A stretch of DNA of 64,000 bases, taken from NCBI GenBank assembly GCA_030248065.1, contig JASAMV010004718.1, positions 62,001 to 126,000 on the forward strand, written 5' to 3'. Position numbers and translations under genes: made by a program. The notes below the pieces were generated by a model. It did no database searches. It was not told where the DNA came from and was given only the letters and a program-made list of their open reading frames with translations. How positions within the stretch are numbered: the first letter of the stretch is position 1; every line of letters begins with the position of its first letter. The DNA is from Rhynchonema sp. JSB1_4. Lineage: Eukaryota; Nematoda; Chromadorea; Monhysterida; Xyalidae. This document shows, one piece after another, positions 23,290-34,543 of this stretch.

Positions 23290-25390
23290 AGGGCGAAGTG
23301 AGAGGTGATGGAGGGCGCTGATCATTGCAGTAAACAATCGACGAGCACATTTCAAAAGGAAAGTCGTCATTCTGAAATTCGCAGCAGGACAGACGTTGAG
23401 AAATTCATAAGCGACTATGAAAATCGAACCAATTGCACATTAATCCGACAAGTCGTTGCCAACAACCCTAGTCTTTCTGCTATTCTGAGATTGAAATATG
23501 TGTGCTCGAACGTGCGAAATGGATGCAAGCATGCACTTAATTGCTACATTCAAAAGAAGTCGACGATGGCTCATTATTCGCATGACCCAGCCGCACTCCA
23601 CACAGTGCATCAATGTATCCGTTCGATCATTTCGGTGTTCCTGCGGCGCTGCACATTGTCACAACACAAATTCCATCGAATTAAGACCTAGCTGAGTTTT
23701 TTCACTGGAAAGCAGAGGTTGAGAAACAAGAGCGGCGTTCACCAGCCAGACCTTTCACGATCATAGTTAGTGGTGCTTTTTTTTACCGTGCCTTCAGCAT
23801 TTCACTTACGTTCGTCCACTAAAAATGCCACAAACTAACGCAGGTGACAAATGCCGAACTTGACTTATCGGTGCAATCGCAGCGGCCACTACAAGTACCA
23901 GGGGAAATGTTCAGCTGATTTTGCTCTCAGGGCACCAAGAGAAGGTGGCACAAGTGCAAAACTCTCGGAACTTGATAAAGCTAAAGAAACCATTCTGGCC
24001 CTATTTCTCAACCAATTGCAGTAATTTTTCACAGTTCATGTTCAGGCAGATCGTGAAGATCAACGGCACTTTTCGCAATGATCAAAGCTACATTCCACAC
24101 AATAGCCGGTGTGGAGGTTACGGCTACCCGATTGAACGAACATGCTACCACGACCGATTCTCGCAACATGCGAATCGATGAAACAACAAAAGCAAACATG
24201 GCATTTTCAATCAGTGATGGGCGGTCCAACTCGTTCATTCTGAATGAAATTGCAAGTGAGTGTTATTGTCAGGAAACGTAAGCATGCAACAGACCACTTA
24301 TCAAATCTAATTTAGTTGTCAATTTCAGACGAATGTGGCGTTAAGTCACGAGCGGGTCTGATCACGAACACCGATGTTAACAACTGCCGGCGATTGTACT
24401 TCTGACAATGACGCAATATCCTCTGGATCTGTCTACACGGCCGTCTGCAGAAAATGGTTTGCTAGTTCACTTGTTATCCGATGTACAAATCCCGCTTACC
24501 ACTGTTTTTCCAATGATTCAGGTTGCCAATTCCAGCGAGAGAAGGGAGGAGATTCACCTTTCTTGTCGTTCAGCGGATGCCACCACATTCCACCATCTGG
24601 TAATTCAAGATCCAAAACAGCGGGACTACATGGACATGATTGGAAGGAGGCTATTCAGATCGATGGGACAACGGAACAACAGCGGAGGGCACATTCTATC
24701 ACGTTGTCAACTATTACTCGGCAAAGGTTGTTCGCTGCGTCTTGCAATCTGCCTCCTTTCAATTCTATTGGTTCAGAAAAATACATGCCCCCAGCGCTTC
24801 TCGAGGTAATTCTGATTTGTCTTACGGATTTACAGGCTGCGACTTCTTCGATTGTCGTAAACGAAGAAAGCGCTAAAATTTACACCGCCCCTAAAGCTAT
24901 CAAACAACCTCCACTACTTCCAGACTGATGAAATTATCGGACATGGCCATTGTTTTCGTAATGCCTGGTGCGCCGCGTTCACAAATGAGCCGCTACCACA
25001 TTTTGTCTGGTGTGATTGGCATGTCAAGCGCAGGTGGAATGAAAGACTTCCAAAGTTACTTCCTGGTACAAAGAATAAGGTTTGTAATGCACTAAAGTAT
25101 CGCTCCCACTGGTTACGACGGTTAATTTATTGAAGTTGAACAACGACCATTTTTTGACAATTTTAGCTCAGCCCGACCTAAAATTGAAATGGCTTCACTT
25201 TTGCTGCGTCGTACCACGAGCTATATGAGTGCTCAAATTTCAAAGGTAGCCCGAAGGAATTCATGACCTCACTCAAGAAGCACAGAAAAATGTCGTCGTC
25301 GTTAGGCCATATCGGGCAAACCAGTGTCAAACTATGGGTGCTTTGCACGAACTCATCCAAAGGGCGTTTGTGACAGTTCCGGGACAATTT
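23290..25390 (+). pseudogene. Broken MULE-type transposase gene (FAR1/zinc-binding N-terminus)
   Basis: In-frame pieces are spread over three frames with stops between. 23305-23560 encodes VEKFISDYENRTNCTLIRQ and VCSNVRNGCKHALNCYI, a zinc-binding segment. About 23868-24020 encodes LTYRCNRSGHYKYQGKC, typical of the second Cys/His segment in animal MULE/FAR1-like proteins. About 24950-25080 encodes NAWCAAFTNEPLPHFVWCDW then HVKRRWNERLPKLLPG, which fits the C-x-W-H region of MULE transposases. Frameshifts and the lack of splice sites joining the pieces argue for a decayed copy. No flanking TIR was found. Confidence 0.55.
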
Positions 25391-26205
25391 TTATAATAAA
25401 GCAGCAATGAACCTATTTCAGATTCTTTTGTCTGTGACGTTGCATGAGCTGCGAAAAATCGTGCGTGCGTGCGTGCACGGTGGACCAGGACATCATCAGT
25501 GCGACTGCAGTGCACCAGATGGTCACAGCACAGGAACCCGGATAGAGCAGAGAGCACATCTTATTGTTCCCATAAAACATCAGTTGCATACTTGTTGTTT
25601 GCATATGCGTCATACGTACAGACAGATAAACGCAGGACAGACAATCTTTACGGCATAAATAACAATGACAAAATAGCACATGGAGCTTCAGCATGGTGCT
25701 GATGTCGTACACCACAGTTTGGAGGTACAACGTGACTTATGCCACTTGTGTTTTGTTTGCCCGATTGTCGACATGTTTTCACAGACCGGGCACCGATCAT
25801 ATCGTCGGTGTGAATGCATCGGATGGCTACGTGACGTAGAAACACACTGCTGGTGCAGAAACTTCACCGAGTTGAATATGCGACAAATTTTACCCTCACA
25901 ACCCCTTGTAGAAAGGCTGTACATTTGCTACACGCGCGCGTCGATATCGCGCCCGGCGCCAGCGGTTGCTAAATAAGTACAACAACCCAAAGCAACAAAC
26001 TTTTACTATTTGTTTCTTCGAAAATAAAAACAAGAAACCAATCAAGTATATTAAACTGACAGCGAGGTGGGTTCCATAATCGGCCTGAAGACGAGGAGCA
26101 AAGCGAACTCAAATTAGGTTCGCCCGATACACGTATGTCATCCAGCGATACGTCGAACAGATGTTCAATCCTTGGTGCTGGCTTCTGAAGTTCAGAAATG
26201 CCCAG
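25391..26205. other. Non-coding stretch downstream of the transposase remnant
   Basis: Ordinary composition. No exon, RNA gene or element end was recognised. Confidence 0.4.
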
Positions 26206-26212
26206 TGTAGTC

Positions 26213-26580
26213 CCACATTTTTATGTGGGATGCCACATTGACTCAACACCTATTCCGGGGGCTCTAAATTCACTGACCCGAATCTGAAAAATTGTTCCCA
26301 GAAATACCCCTAAAAACCCTTAAAAAGGGGTTTGAAAAGATGTTTTTTCGTGTCTATTCATCAATAAGAGGCGTCTTATATGCTCTAAACGAACAACAAA
26401 CGGGCATAAATGTACCTATGCACGACTATCAAGCCTTAATACACTATTGTACAGAGGATTTAATTTAGGGGGGCTCTATTACTTCACAGACCCTTTTTTG
26501 GGTTTTTGGGGGCTGTATTACGGGGTGGGGCTCTATTCCTCTTCTCCATTCCGGGGGGCTGTATTTCGGTTTTTACGGTA
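26213..26580. mobile_element. Decayed mariner-like CCGTAAAAACC element with a CAGTGTAG fragment
   Basis: The right end TTTCGGTTTTTACGG followed by TA closes the family seen at 19295-20527, and the interior shares 'gcataaatgtacct', 'caagccttaatacacta' and 'ggggctctatta'. The left end starts with CAGTGTAGTCCCACATTTTT, so the two families are joined here by an insertion or deletion. Confidence 0.6.
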
Positions 26581-26689
26581 TGCTCACTTGCTATTCGTTT
26601 GGAGGGCATAATGCGCCTACTATTGATGAATAGACACTAATCAGAGGTCGCAATCAGGCCGGCCCGACTACGACTACGCACAAAATACC

Positions 26690-27715
26690 AATACAGTTGA
26701 GAGCCACCCCCCAATACCCAATACCAATACAGGCGCACCCAATACCCAATACCAACCAATACCAATGTTGAAATTATCCGGGAAAATTTGGCTTTTTGTC
26801 GTTTAAAATGCTGATGAAAGTGCTTTTCTATCATTTGAGAAGAAGTTTAGTTGTCTGCTATGGACACTTGAAAGAATTTCTGATCAGAAACCATAATTTG
26901 AGGGAAAAACTAGAAAAATTAGACAAATAATGGGTCATCTTGGTATTGCCTAAATGGAATCGCACCCCGGGGGGGAGAGGGAGCGGGGGGGAAGGGAGGG
27001 GAGAAGGGCAACGGGGGGGGGAGGATGGGCGGGGAGGGGGATGGGAGTTCGGCTTTCCAGGGGGGGAGAAGAAGAGCGGGGAAATTGAATTTTGGTTCAA
27101 AATGGTAATTGCGGGGCCGGGCGGCCGCGGCTCGCCCCCGCAATCGGCCCGCCCGCCTCTCGCCAAAACCCATTCAAATACATTTTAGGGGATTTCTGGA
27201 ACAATTTTTCAGATTGGGGCGGTTAATGAGGCAGGAACCCAACCAATACCAAACCAATCCAGGAGACAACCAAACCAAAGCAATACCAATACCCATACCA
27301 AACCAGGCAAGACCATACCCATACAACAATACCACTTGGGTTCCGGTATTGGTTCTGGTATTGGGTTGGTATTGGGTGTAGGGATTGGGTTGGTATTGGG
27401 TATAAGGTATTTTGGCTTGGTATTGGGTTATTGGGTATTGAGTATTGCTTTTAGTATTGGTTTGGTATTTCAGCCTACCCTGGCCCCTCCCCCCATCCCC
27501 CTGGGTTCTCAACCCTCCCCCTCCCCCCGCCCTCAGGGGGTCAGGTATTGGGTTGGTATTGGTTTGGTATTGGGTTTGGTGCCTGGATTGGTTTGGATGG
27601 TTTGCGTTGCATTAGGTATTGATTTTGGCCATACCTCGAACCCAATACCAATACCCAACCAAAGCCAGTGTGAACCAACCTATACCTAATACCAAATTAG
27701 ACCCAATACCAATAT
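26690..27715. repeat. GGTATT / AATACC short tandem repeat field
   Basis: Dense (A)CCAATA and TATTGGGT units in both orientations (26690-26765, 27240-27475, 27541-27715; more at 28440-28505). A G/C-extreme block with GGGGGAGAGGG-type runs (26965-27160) lies in the middle. Open frames across it are repeat artefacts. Confidence 0.8.
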
Positions 27716-28441
27716 AGTAGTGGCTGGGGGGGGGGGCAGTGTAGTGGCTGGGGGGGATGGGATCCCCCCCCTAAGGAGTAGGACCTTGCAACCACCCCTT
27801 GGGGGGATGGGGGGAAGGAGCCTGCACCACCCCGGAGGACCTTCAACCATCAATTTATGGTTTTATAGCAAAAATGGGTTTTTTCGACCTCAAAACCCCA
27901 AAAATCGCGCCTCCGCAACCTCCATATAATAGGATTTTAGGCAAATTTTCGGCCAAAATGCAAAAAAGTACCAATTTTCGGCCAAATTTGCAGTATAATG
28001 CATGCAAAAAACACCCTTTTCGACCTCAGGGGACCTTCCCTCCCGGAGGCGGGAGGGGGACCTCAACCATCTCCATCCCCCCCCCCCCGGGCCTGCCCAT
28101 CTGCCTCCTACACTGGTACCCCCTACCCACAAAACCCGGGGGGGTGGCTACCACCCAAATACCTCTCACAAGCAATTTTATACCTTTTTAAGGCAAAAAT
28201 CGGTGTTTTTCGACCTTATTTTCCCAAAAATTGCGCGCTCCGCCAAACCAACCATAATACCTATTTTTAGGCGGTTTTGGGCGAAAATCTTGAAAAAGTA
28301 CTATTTTTGCCTCAATTTTTGGCCAAAATTGTATCACAAAAACGGTGTTTTTTCGCCTTTTTGGTGACCAAACAACCTCTCACGCTTCCGGTCCCAACCC
28401 CGCATCAACTTGCCTCCCACACAGGGCCTGCCACTACACTG
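27714..28441. mobile_element. CAGTGTAGTGGC-family MITE cluster (two overlapping copies)
   Basis: Left ends GTAGTGGCTGG at 27717 and CAGTGTAGTGGCTGG at 27737; right ends near 28113 and GCCTGCCACTACACTG ending at 28441. Interiors match 16655-17083 and 18863-19273. Clear 8-bp duplications could not be read because the flanks are G-runs and AATACC repeat. Insertion in GGTATT satellite splits that satellite. Confidence 0.6.
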
Positions 28442-28623
28442 ATAGTGAATACCAATACCAGAAACTGTATTGGTATTGGGTGGTATTGGTATTGGGTATT
28501 GTGCCGTTCATACTACCAATCATCCCAATGACCATGTAAAAAGTATCCACATCTACATTTTGAAAAAATGTACATATTCAAACACTACCTTGTTTATACC
28601 ATGCCACACGTGAAACAGTGCGG

Positions 28624-29145
28624 TCATTTTCTCGCATCGCCTACGCAGCCCGCGGGCGCCATCCGACCTATGGTGGAAGGTGGGCTGAAGATGACGATCA
28701 GTTCGCGGCCTCGAATTGTGGTCGGAGCGGCATTATGTGTGAGGATCAGATGTTGTCGTGTTCTATTTGCGGGCACCATTGCCGTGCACAAGGTGCACCT
28801 TTCGTTTGGTCCTGGCTCCGATTGGTCGACAGCATCAATATTGTCAATTATCAACTGTTCCGGTTGATCTGACTCGGGCTCAGTCGCAACCTCCAGGTCT
28901 CGGTCTTCAGAAGTTGAACTGGACATCTGTGAAATAGCCGCCAACTCAGATGGTTCCTGCTTGATTTTAACATGCGAATCATCACTCGACTCTTGGGGGA
29001 CGCGTGTTGTTGTGGAGCTTGCCGGTTGCTCTGCGTCTCCATTGTTCTCTGTCGCCGGCTGGTATAATTGCGACTGACTTCTGGCTGTTGTTGGTGAAGT
29101 CTGAGAAAACATATGGTCAATGTGGCATGTTTTACAATAAATCAT
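28624..29145 (-). CDS. Uncharacterised protein fragment with C2H2-like zinc finger and SUMO-type motif
   Basis: Single 173-codon open frame, unusual in this repeat field for having gene-like codon use. It begins MIYCKTCHIDHMFSQ, is Ser/Thr/Glu/Gln rich, carries HVKIKQEPSEL (a psi-K-x-E SUMO-type motif) and an acidic stretch (EPESDQPEQLIIDNIDAVD). It then has CTLC-x11-H-x4-H, a C2H2-like finger, near residues 118-138. The upstream edge is cut by a CAGTGTTGGAGG element starting at 29148, so the frame may be a truncated exon of a transcription-factor-like gene. Could be a domesticated or dead fragment. Confidence 0.45.
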   Translation of the reverse strand: MIYCKTCHIDHMFSQTSPTTARSQSQLYQPATENNGDAEQPASSTTTRVPQESSDDSHVKIKQEPSELAAISQMSSSTSEDRDLEVATEPESDQPEQLIIDNIDAVDQSEPGPNERCTLCTAMVPANRTRQHLILTHNAAPTTIRGRELIVIFSPPSTIGRMAPAGCVGDARK

Positions 29146-29147
29146 AC

Positions 29148-29725
29148 CAGTGTTGGAGGTACACTGGAGGGGGATACCTACTGTACCAGAGCCGATGGCC
29201 TGGGGGGTTATGTACCTAGCAGTGGTGTCGTTAGGGGGGTTGGGGGGGTTACACCCCCTGGTATGGGGTATGGGAAATCGGCCGGGGGTATGGGGTATGG
29301 GAAATTTTTCACTTTTGAAACAAGCACCACTAAGAAATGACTTTTTGACCCCGAGAAGTACCGAAATTGACTATTTTTCATCCAAAAATGTCAAAAATCA
29401 CTTGATGCCGCAAGAAACTCTGTTTTAATCACATTTTAGACCAATTTTTGGCACTTTTAGAAGATTTTTGGGGTCGTTTTTCCGAAACCCCCACCCTCGG
29501 GTATGGGAAATTTTTGAGTTTTTGGAGAAACCCCCCCTGGTATGGGAAATTTTTGATTTTTGGGGGTATGTATGGGAAATTTCCCGAAAATTGGGCTGGG
29601 TATGGGAAAATTTCGATTTCTCAACGACACCACTGGTACCTAGGGGGGTTTGGGGGGGTTGGGGGGTTAGGTTTTTGGGGTTGAAAATTTTTAATGTTTT
29701 TATTATGTGTGGAATCGTGTGAAAA
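29148..29725. mobile_element. Left part of a CAGTGTTGGAGG MITE, split by another insertion
   Basis: Starts CAGTGTTGGAGGTACACTGG; its interior ('ggggataccta', 'ccgatggcctggggggttatgtac', 'tttttattatgtgtggaatcg') is the reverse complement of 17.94-18.10 kb. The right end is missing; sequence runs into a mariner-like right end (TTTAGGTTTTACGGTA at 29759). It is broken by the element at 29220. Confidence 0.65.
29220..29635. mobile_element. CAGTGGTGTCGTT MITE, 8-bp TSD
   Basis: Ends CAGTGGTGTCGTTA and CAACGACACCACTG; duplication GTACCTAG at 29212-29219 and 29636-29643. Interior has 'ggtatgggaaatttttgag' repeats and T-rich segments. Second member of the 13639-14025 family; different interior, same TIRs. 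Confidence 0.85.
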
Positions 29726-29779
29726 CGTAAACGCTTAACAGAGCAGAGCCCCCTTCCATTTAGGTTTTACGGTAGTGCC

Positions 29780-30190
29780 CTGCCCAGTGGGTCAGTACTT
29801 TATATTTTATGGAAAAAAACGTTTTTTTCGAAAAAAAAACGTTTTTTTCAACAAATAAATTTCCAGTACTTATACTTAAGGAATTTCCAAGGGCGAAACA
29901 CCCACTTTTACGCAGTTTTTTGCTTGTTCGTGGCTTATCAAGTGCCGCGGTTGTATTGTAGGCCCGAAAAAGTCTTGTTTTCACCTGTTTGAGCCTGTTT
30001 TTAGTCGATTTTGCAACATAGTTTCGGACACTCAAGAAAATCTTTCGCCAATGGCAGACCAAAAAGCACATTTTTTCACGAAAAATAAATTGCCGGTAAT
30101 TCTTCGGTGATTTATTTTGGAAATTTATCAGGCTCCGGAAAAACAACGGTTTTTTTGTTTTTCAACCAAAAAACGGTTTTTTTACAGTAG
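29780..30190. repeat. A/T-homopolymer repeat ('aaaaaacgtttttttcg' type)
   Basis: Short inverted AAAAAACG/CGTTTTTT blocks at both edges and similarity to 15.1-15.6, 18.2-18.6 and 46.1-46.5 kb. No coding content. Confidence 0.5.
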
Positions 30191-30396
30191 GCACTATACT
30201 CACAGTGCTCACAACCCACCGATCGTCCACCGTCACAGAACACAGTTGGTACAAGTCTAAAATTGATCAGACAATGTTTCACAATTCGGCTTTACAATTC
30301 AGGCATGGATGATTTTCCAAAGATTTTTATCTCCTTCTACTCCTCTTGAATTAAAACAGTCCCAGTCCCACTTCGGTATAATTTTTGAAGTTTGAT

Positions 30397-30632
30397 TCCG
30401 GCGCCGGGGCATGTTGGGAAAAGCTAGTCCCGTTGCCTTGACAGAGAGAAAACGCGAATTTTCGATTTCGCGATAGAAGGCACGGGTTGGCTCAAGGTTT
30501 GGCCTAAGCCTAAGCCTAAGCCTAATAGTAAGCCTAAGCCTAAGCCTAAGCCTAAGCCCAAGCCTAAGCCTGAGAAAAAGGGAAGTCAATTTTGAAACGG
30601 GACTAGCTTTTCCCAAAATGCGGCGCCGGGGG
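30397..30632. mobile_element. Hairpin MITE carrying a TTAGGC-like array
   Basis: Left CGGCGCCGGGGCATGTTGGG and AAAAGCTAGTCCCG are matched on the right by CGGGACTAGCTTTTCCCA and GCGGCGCCGGGGG, an imperfect long inverted repeat. About ten CCTAAG(C)-type telomere-like units fill the loop (30499-30573). It abuts the next element. Confidence 0.7.
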
Positions 30633-31806
30633 TTGCGTATCATTACGGTCCAGTGCTCATTAGGGTCCAGCGCGCATTAGGGTCCCATGCTACACTTGGG
30701 TCCAGTAGCGTTAGGGTCCATAGCATTAGGGTCCACCGGTCGTTAGGGTCCATAGCATTAGGGTCCACCCCTCAGTAGGGTCCATAGCATTAGGGTCCAC
30801 CCCTCAGTAGGGTCCATAGCATTAGGGTCCACCTGACAAAGTGTAGCAGTAGGGTCCACTGACCATTAGGGTCCATAGCATTAGGGTCCACCTGACAAAA
30901 GTGTGGCAGTAGGGTCCACTGACCATTAGGGTCCATAGCATTAGGGTCTACCTCACAAAAGTGTAGCAGTATGGTCCACTGACCATTACGGTCCATAGCA
31001 TTAGGGTCCATCGCGTTGAAAGTGCGTCCAGCGTGGGATCGTTGATTGAAAAAGCGCGGCAGTGCTGTCGGTTGCGACCCTATTGCGGTGGGCTGCATTT
31101 TCTTCAGATGGACCGTACTCGAAAATGTGTGTCAATGGAAACTTGTGTTGGCATGGCACAATACACAGCGTGATAAAGAGTGCACGACGAAACACAAAGA
31201 ACAATGTTGCAATGGATAATAATGGATAACAAAACGATCATGCCAGTCGCTATGCAACATCGCCATTCTCGGAACTTTTTTTTTGTGCTACATATGTATC
31301 TTGTATTGTCACACATTTTGAGAATTTCCATCATATATTCGCAGTGCGCGTTTCATAGTGTGTTCCATGTAACTCGCTTGTGCCAATATAAGCTTAAAGC
31401 ATGCACAAGACATTTTCAGTGCGGCCGATTTAAAGAAAGTGCCACCCCGACCCAACAGCACTGCCGCGCTTCTTTAATCACCGATCACAGTGCCATTGTG
31501 GACTGTGGACCCTAATGCCATGGACCTATGTACAAGTGGTCACTAATGCTATGGACCCTAATGGTCAGTGGACCCTACTGCTACACTTTATGAGGTGGAC
31601 CCTAATGCTATGGACCCTACTGAGGGGTGGACCCTAATGCTATGGACCCTACTGAGGGGTGGACCCTAATGCTATGGACCCTAACGACGGGTGGACCATA
31701 ATGCTATGGACCCCAACGCTACTGGACCCAAGTGTAGCATGGGACCCTAATGCGCGCTGGACCCTAATGAGCACTGGACCGTAATGATACGCAACCGGCG
31801 CCGGGG
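30629..31806. mobile_element. Long inverted-repeat element built of TTAGGGTCC tandem units
   Basis: The left arm (30640-31015) is GCATTAGGGTCCATA-type tandem units; the right arm (about 31500-31790) is their reverse complement (GGACCCTAATGCTATGG). Outer ends GGCGCCGGGGGTTGCG and CGCAACCGGCGCCGGGG are inverted. The 480-bp middle (31020-31500) has ordinary composition and no recognised gene. TTAGGG is embedded in a longer period of roughly 18-38 bp. Confidence 0.75.
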
Positions 31807-32580
31807 TAGTTGGCTGGACACTTGTTGATCCAGTCAAAACGTATGTATGCTGAAATCAGCGTTGTAAGACATACTTGTTGACAGCTAAAGACAAGAATTA
31901 CACGTGTTATCAACAACCATGGACACTTGTTGACTGTAGATTGTGATCGTGAAGTGCGATCGGCAGTACCTCTGCAAAACGTGACAAACGCTGGATGAAT
32001 TAGGCACGGCAGCACCCACCCATCATTGCTTCACGGATACAACAAAAAGTGTCATATTCTGATGCGTTGTCAACACAACTGTTTTGTGGTTATCATGTGA
32101 ACACGCAGCGAGCAGAGTGTCTGTTGATCGTCTCGATTGTCACCATTCAAACACCAATGCTCTGAACACATCGACTCCGCCTTGAGCGCTAGCAATGTGG
32201 TTGGCTAGATCGATGGCAACCTGGTTTTGAGAAAGTGTTGAATCTGTGCAGCAACAACATGACCCGCAGACCGTTCGCATTGAGAGGGAGCTAAGGAACA
32301 ACTGTTCAACAAACTGAAATTCAAATTTGAAATACGCACCACGGCACAGCTCATTTCACACGGGCGTACCGACGTTGTATGAATCTTTTGTCGCCAAAAT
32401 GCAAGTTTTGCAGAAAAAGATCAAAATGTAAACGCACCTGTTTGTAGGGGTGGGTGCGTGTATACCTGACCAGATCACAGAAAAACCTCATTCACTTTCA
32501 TTTTTATTTATTGCAAGCTTGATCAAATTTTCACAACAAAAGTTTGTTTTCCCAAACTTCACCAGTCTCGCACTTCATCA
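31807..32580. other. Upstream region of the low-complexity protein gene
   Basis: No exon or element end recognised. It presumably includes the promoter of the gene starting at 32581. Confidence 0.4.
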
Positions 32581-34543
32581 TGAATGCACCACACCAATTC
32601 ATGTGCCCCAATCCAGACTACATGGCTGCTGATGCACAATTTCAACCGATGCAGAGTTTCCAATTTCGCCAACCACAAATCGAAGTGGACTCGGAATGTC
32701 GCAGCTGCCCGACCTGTCAGACACAGTATCCGATGGAACAGCACCATCAGATGGCAGAATGTTGGTGTAAATTGTTGTTTTTTAGGACACAATGCCAAAA
32801 CACTGATGTTTGCGAACAGGGCCACCAACCAACGACTTCGAGCCGCAACTGGCACCCGACCTGCGACCGACCGCGGCCAAGTCTGTGCACTCGATGTACT
32901 GCTTTGATCCGGCTGGCGATAACAAACTGCAAACACAAATGTTCACTCAATATTTGCCTTTGATTCTTGCGTCTGAATGTATGTTATTCTACTTTCCAGC
33001 ATTCAACAGCCACAAGAACAACAACCCTCATTGAACGACAACAACACCGACTCCCGAATCAACCAGCCACAATTGTTGTCCATGAAATATCATCCAATTC
33101 CAGCCATGTCTCCATTCCATTATCCGCAACGCTACAACCAAATGCCGCAACAACAAATGTGGGTGGCTAGGTAAGATTTGGGGCACGGCACTTGGGATCT
33201 TGCTCGGGATAAAGCGCACTATTGCCACATTTCAGCCCGCCACAGCTGTACGGCAGCATGCAACAACAACAATACCCGCCATCTGGTTACTTCATGGACA
33301 CACAGGCAAAAGGAGTGCGCACACCGCAGCAGAACACAGTGACACGACCGTGAGCCAGCCATTGTTTGTCATTCATCACTGGCGTTGTCCTTATTGTGGA
33401 TGCAGCGCAGACCTACCGTCGTTTCGTGCCGACCAGCCCCGGCGCCCAAGATCATCCCAGCACAATACTTGATGTCGAGGCGCGACCCGCCCCCCACTCC
33501 GCCCCAGTCGGAGTACGCCGAAACCGAGCTGCGTTGGTCGGAACAGTGCAACAAGTGAGTTGACTGGCTGATGTTTCAGTGCAGCACTATAGTGTGTGGC
33601 TGCTGTTGCAGACCCGCCAAACAGCCGTACGAACTCGAGCAATCGCCATCATCGCATTACGGCGACGACCAACTGCGTGCGCTGGCAAACGACACTCAAT
33701 GGCTGATACATCGATCGAAATTGATCAGGGTCAACTGGCTGATGTTTCACAATGTCAGAGGATTGTATATTGTTAATTACATTGCATTTCAGGAACAAGA
33801 CAACATCGCTCACAAACAACAACCGATTTCAACATCAATCCTGAACGGCATCAAGCCCAAGACATCGATGGGAACGACAAAGGGCAAAGTTGGTTGATAA
33901 TGTGTTCACCTTGTCAGCACGATGAACAAAAACAAATCAGTTTACAGAAGAGTGCCATGCCTTCGAGTCTGTCGTTCTCAGACCAAGACACTCAAGAAAG
34001 TGGCTGTCAGATGAAAAAACGTTGGTCTCTGCTTCATCTTAGCACAATTGTTTTTTATATCGAGAGCCAAGTCTGTTTTAGACCACAAACAGCACCGACA
34101 TCGACATCGACGTGATCGGGACATCGGGATCGGGGCTGACGATTGGGGAACGAAAGTGGCGAATGGTTGGTGATCGTTGAGTGTCGTGTCCATATCTCGT
34201 TGACAACACAGCTCAGCCTGGATCTATAGACGGTTGATGTTTCAGCTGGGACCGATACGATTGTGAGCATTGTGTCGTGCAACCACACAGACAAACGTGC
34301 CACAAAAAGCAAGTACGATCCGATCAGATCATTCAGAGACAAACTGATCGCCATCAGCAGTTACAGGACAGGTTGGAACCTGGCTGAGCTGACTGATGTT
34401 TCATGTACGACAAACATTGTGGTATCCTTGTGGCAGAAACGAATCCAAACGAAACGATATGGTACAAGAAACAGGAAAACGACAAACTGAACGAGGAAAC
34501 CAAACAGAAACTCGACAAACCAAGCACCACGTTGTGTGGCTAA
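32581..34543 (+). CDS. Uncharacterised Gln/Pro/Asn-rich protein
   Basis: Start ATG at 32581 (MNAPHQFMCPNPDYMAADAQ). Plausible exons: 32581-about 32756 (includes CRSCPTCQ, a CxxC pair), about 32819-32940 (DFEPQLAPDLRPTAAKSVHS), about 33000-33171 (Gln/Pro-rich, ending QQQMWVAR), 33236-33350 (SMQQQQYPPSGYFMD), 33408-33551 (RRDPPPTPPQSEYAETELRW), 33612-33730, 33793-33896, about 34079-34168 (DIDVIGTSGSGLTIGERKW), 34240-34370 (CNHTDKRATKSKYDPIRSFR), 34436-34543 (ENDKLNEETKQKLDKPSTTL). The first half looks disordered; the last three exons look folded. I recognise no family. Several introns carry the GATGTTTCA motif near a splice site. Confidence 0.6.

Noticed and set aside
26858..27690. Several long frames rich in Gly/Pro/Arg or Tyr/Gln/Asn
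   Set aside because: All are translations of G/C runs or the GGTATT satellite in different frames.
30640..31015. CRISPR array (regular repeats with spacers)
   Set aside because: Eukaryotic context; 'spacers' are themselves copies of each other and the array is mirrored as a TIR.
31098..31649. Frames encoding repeated DPNAMDPNGQW-type peptides near 30.8-31.1 kb
   Set aside because: They are translations of the TTAGGGTCC tandem units in the TIR element, not a repeat protein gene.
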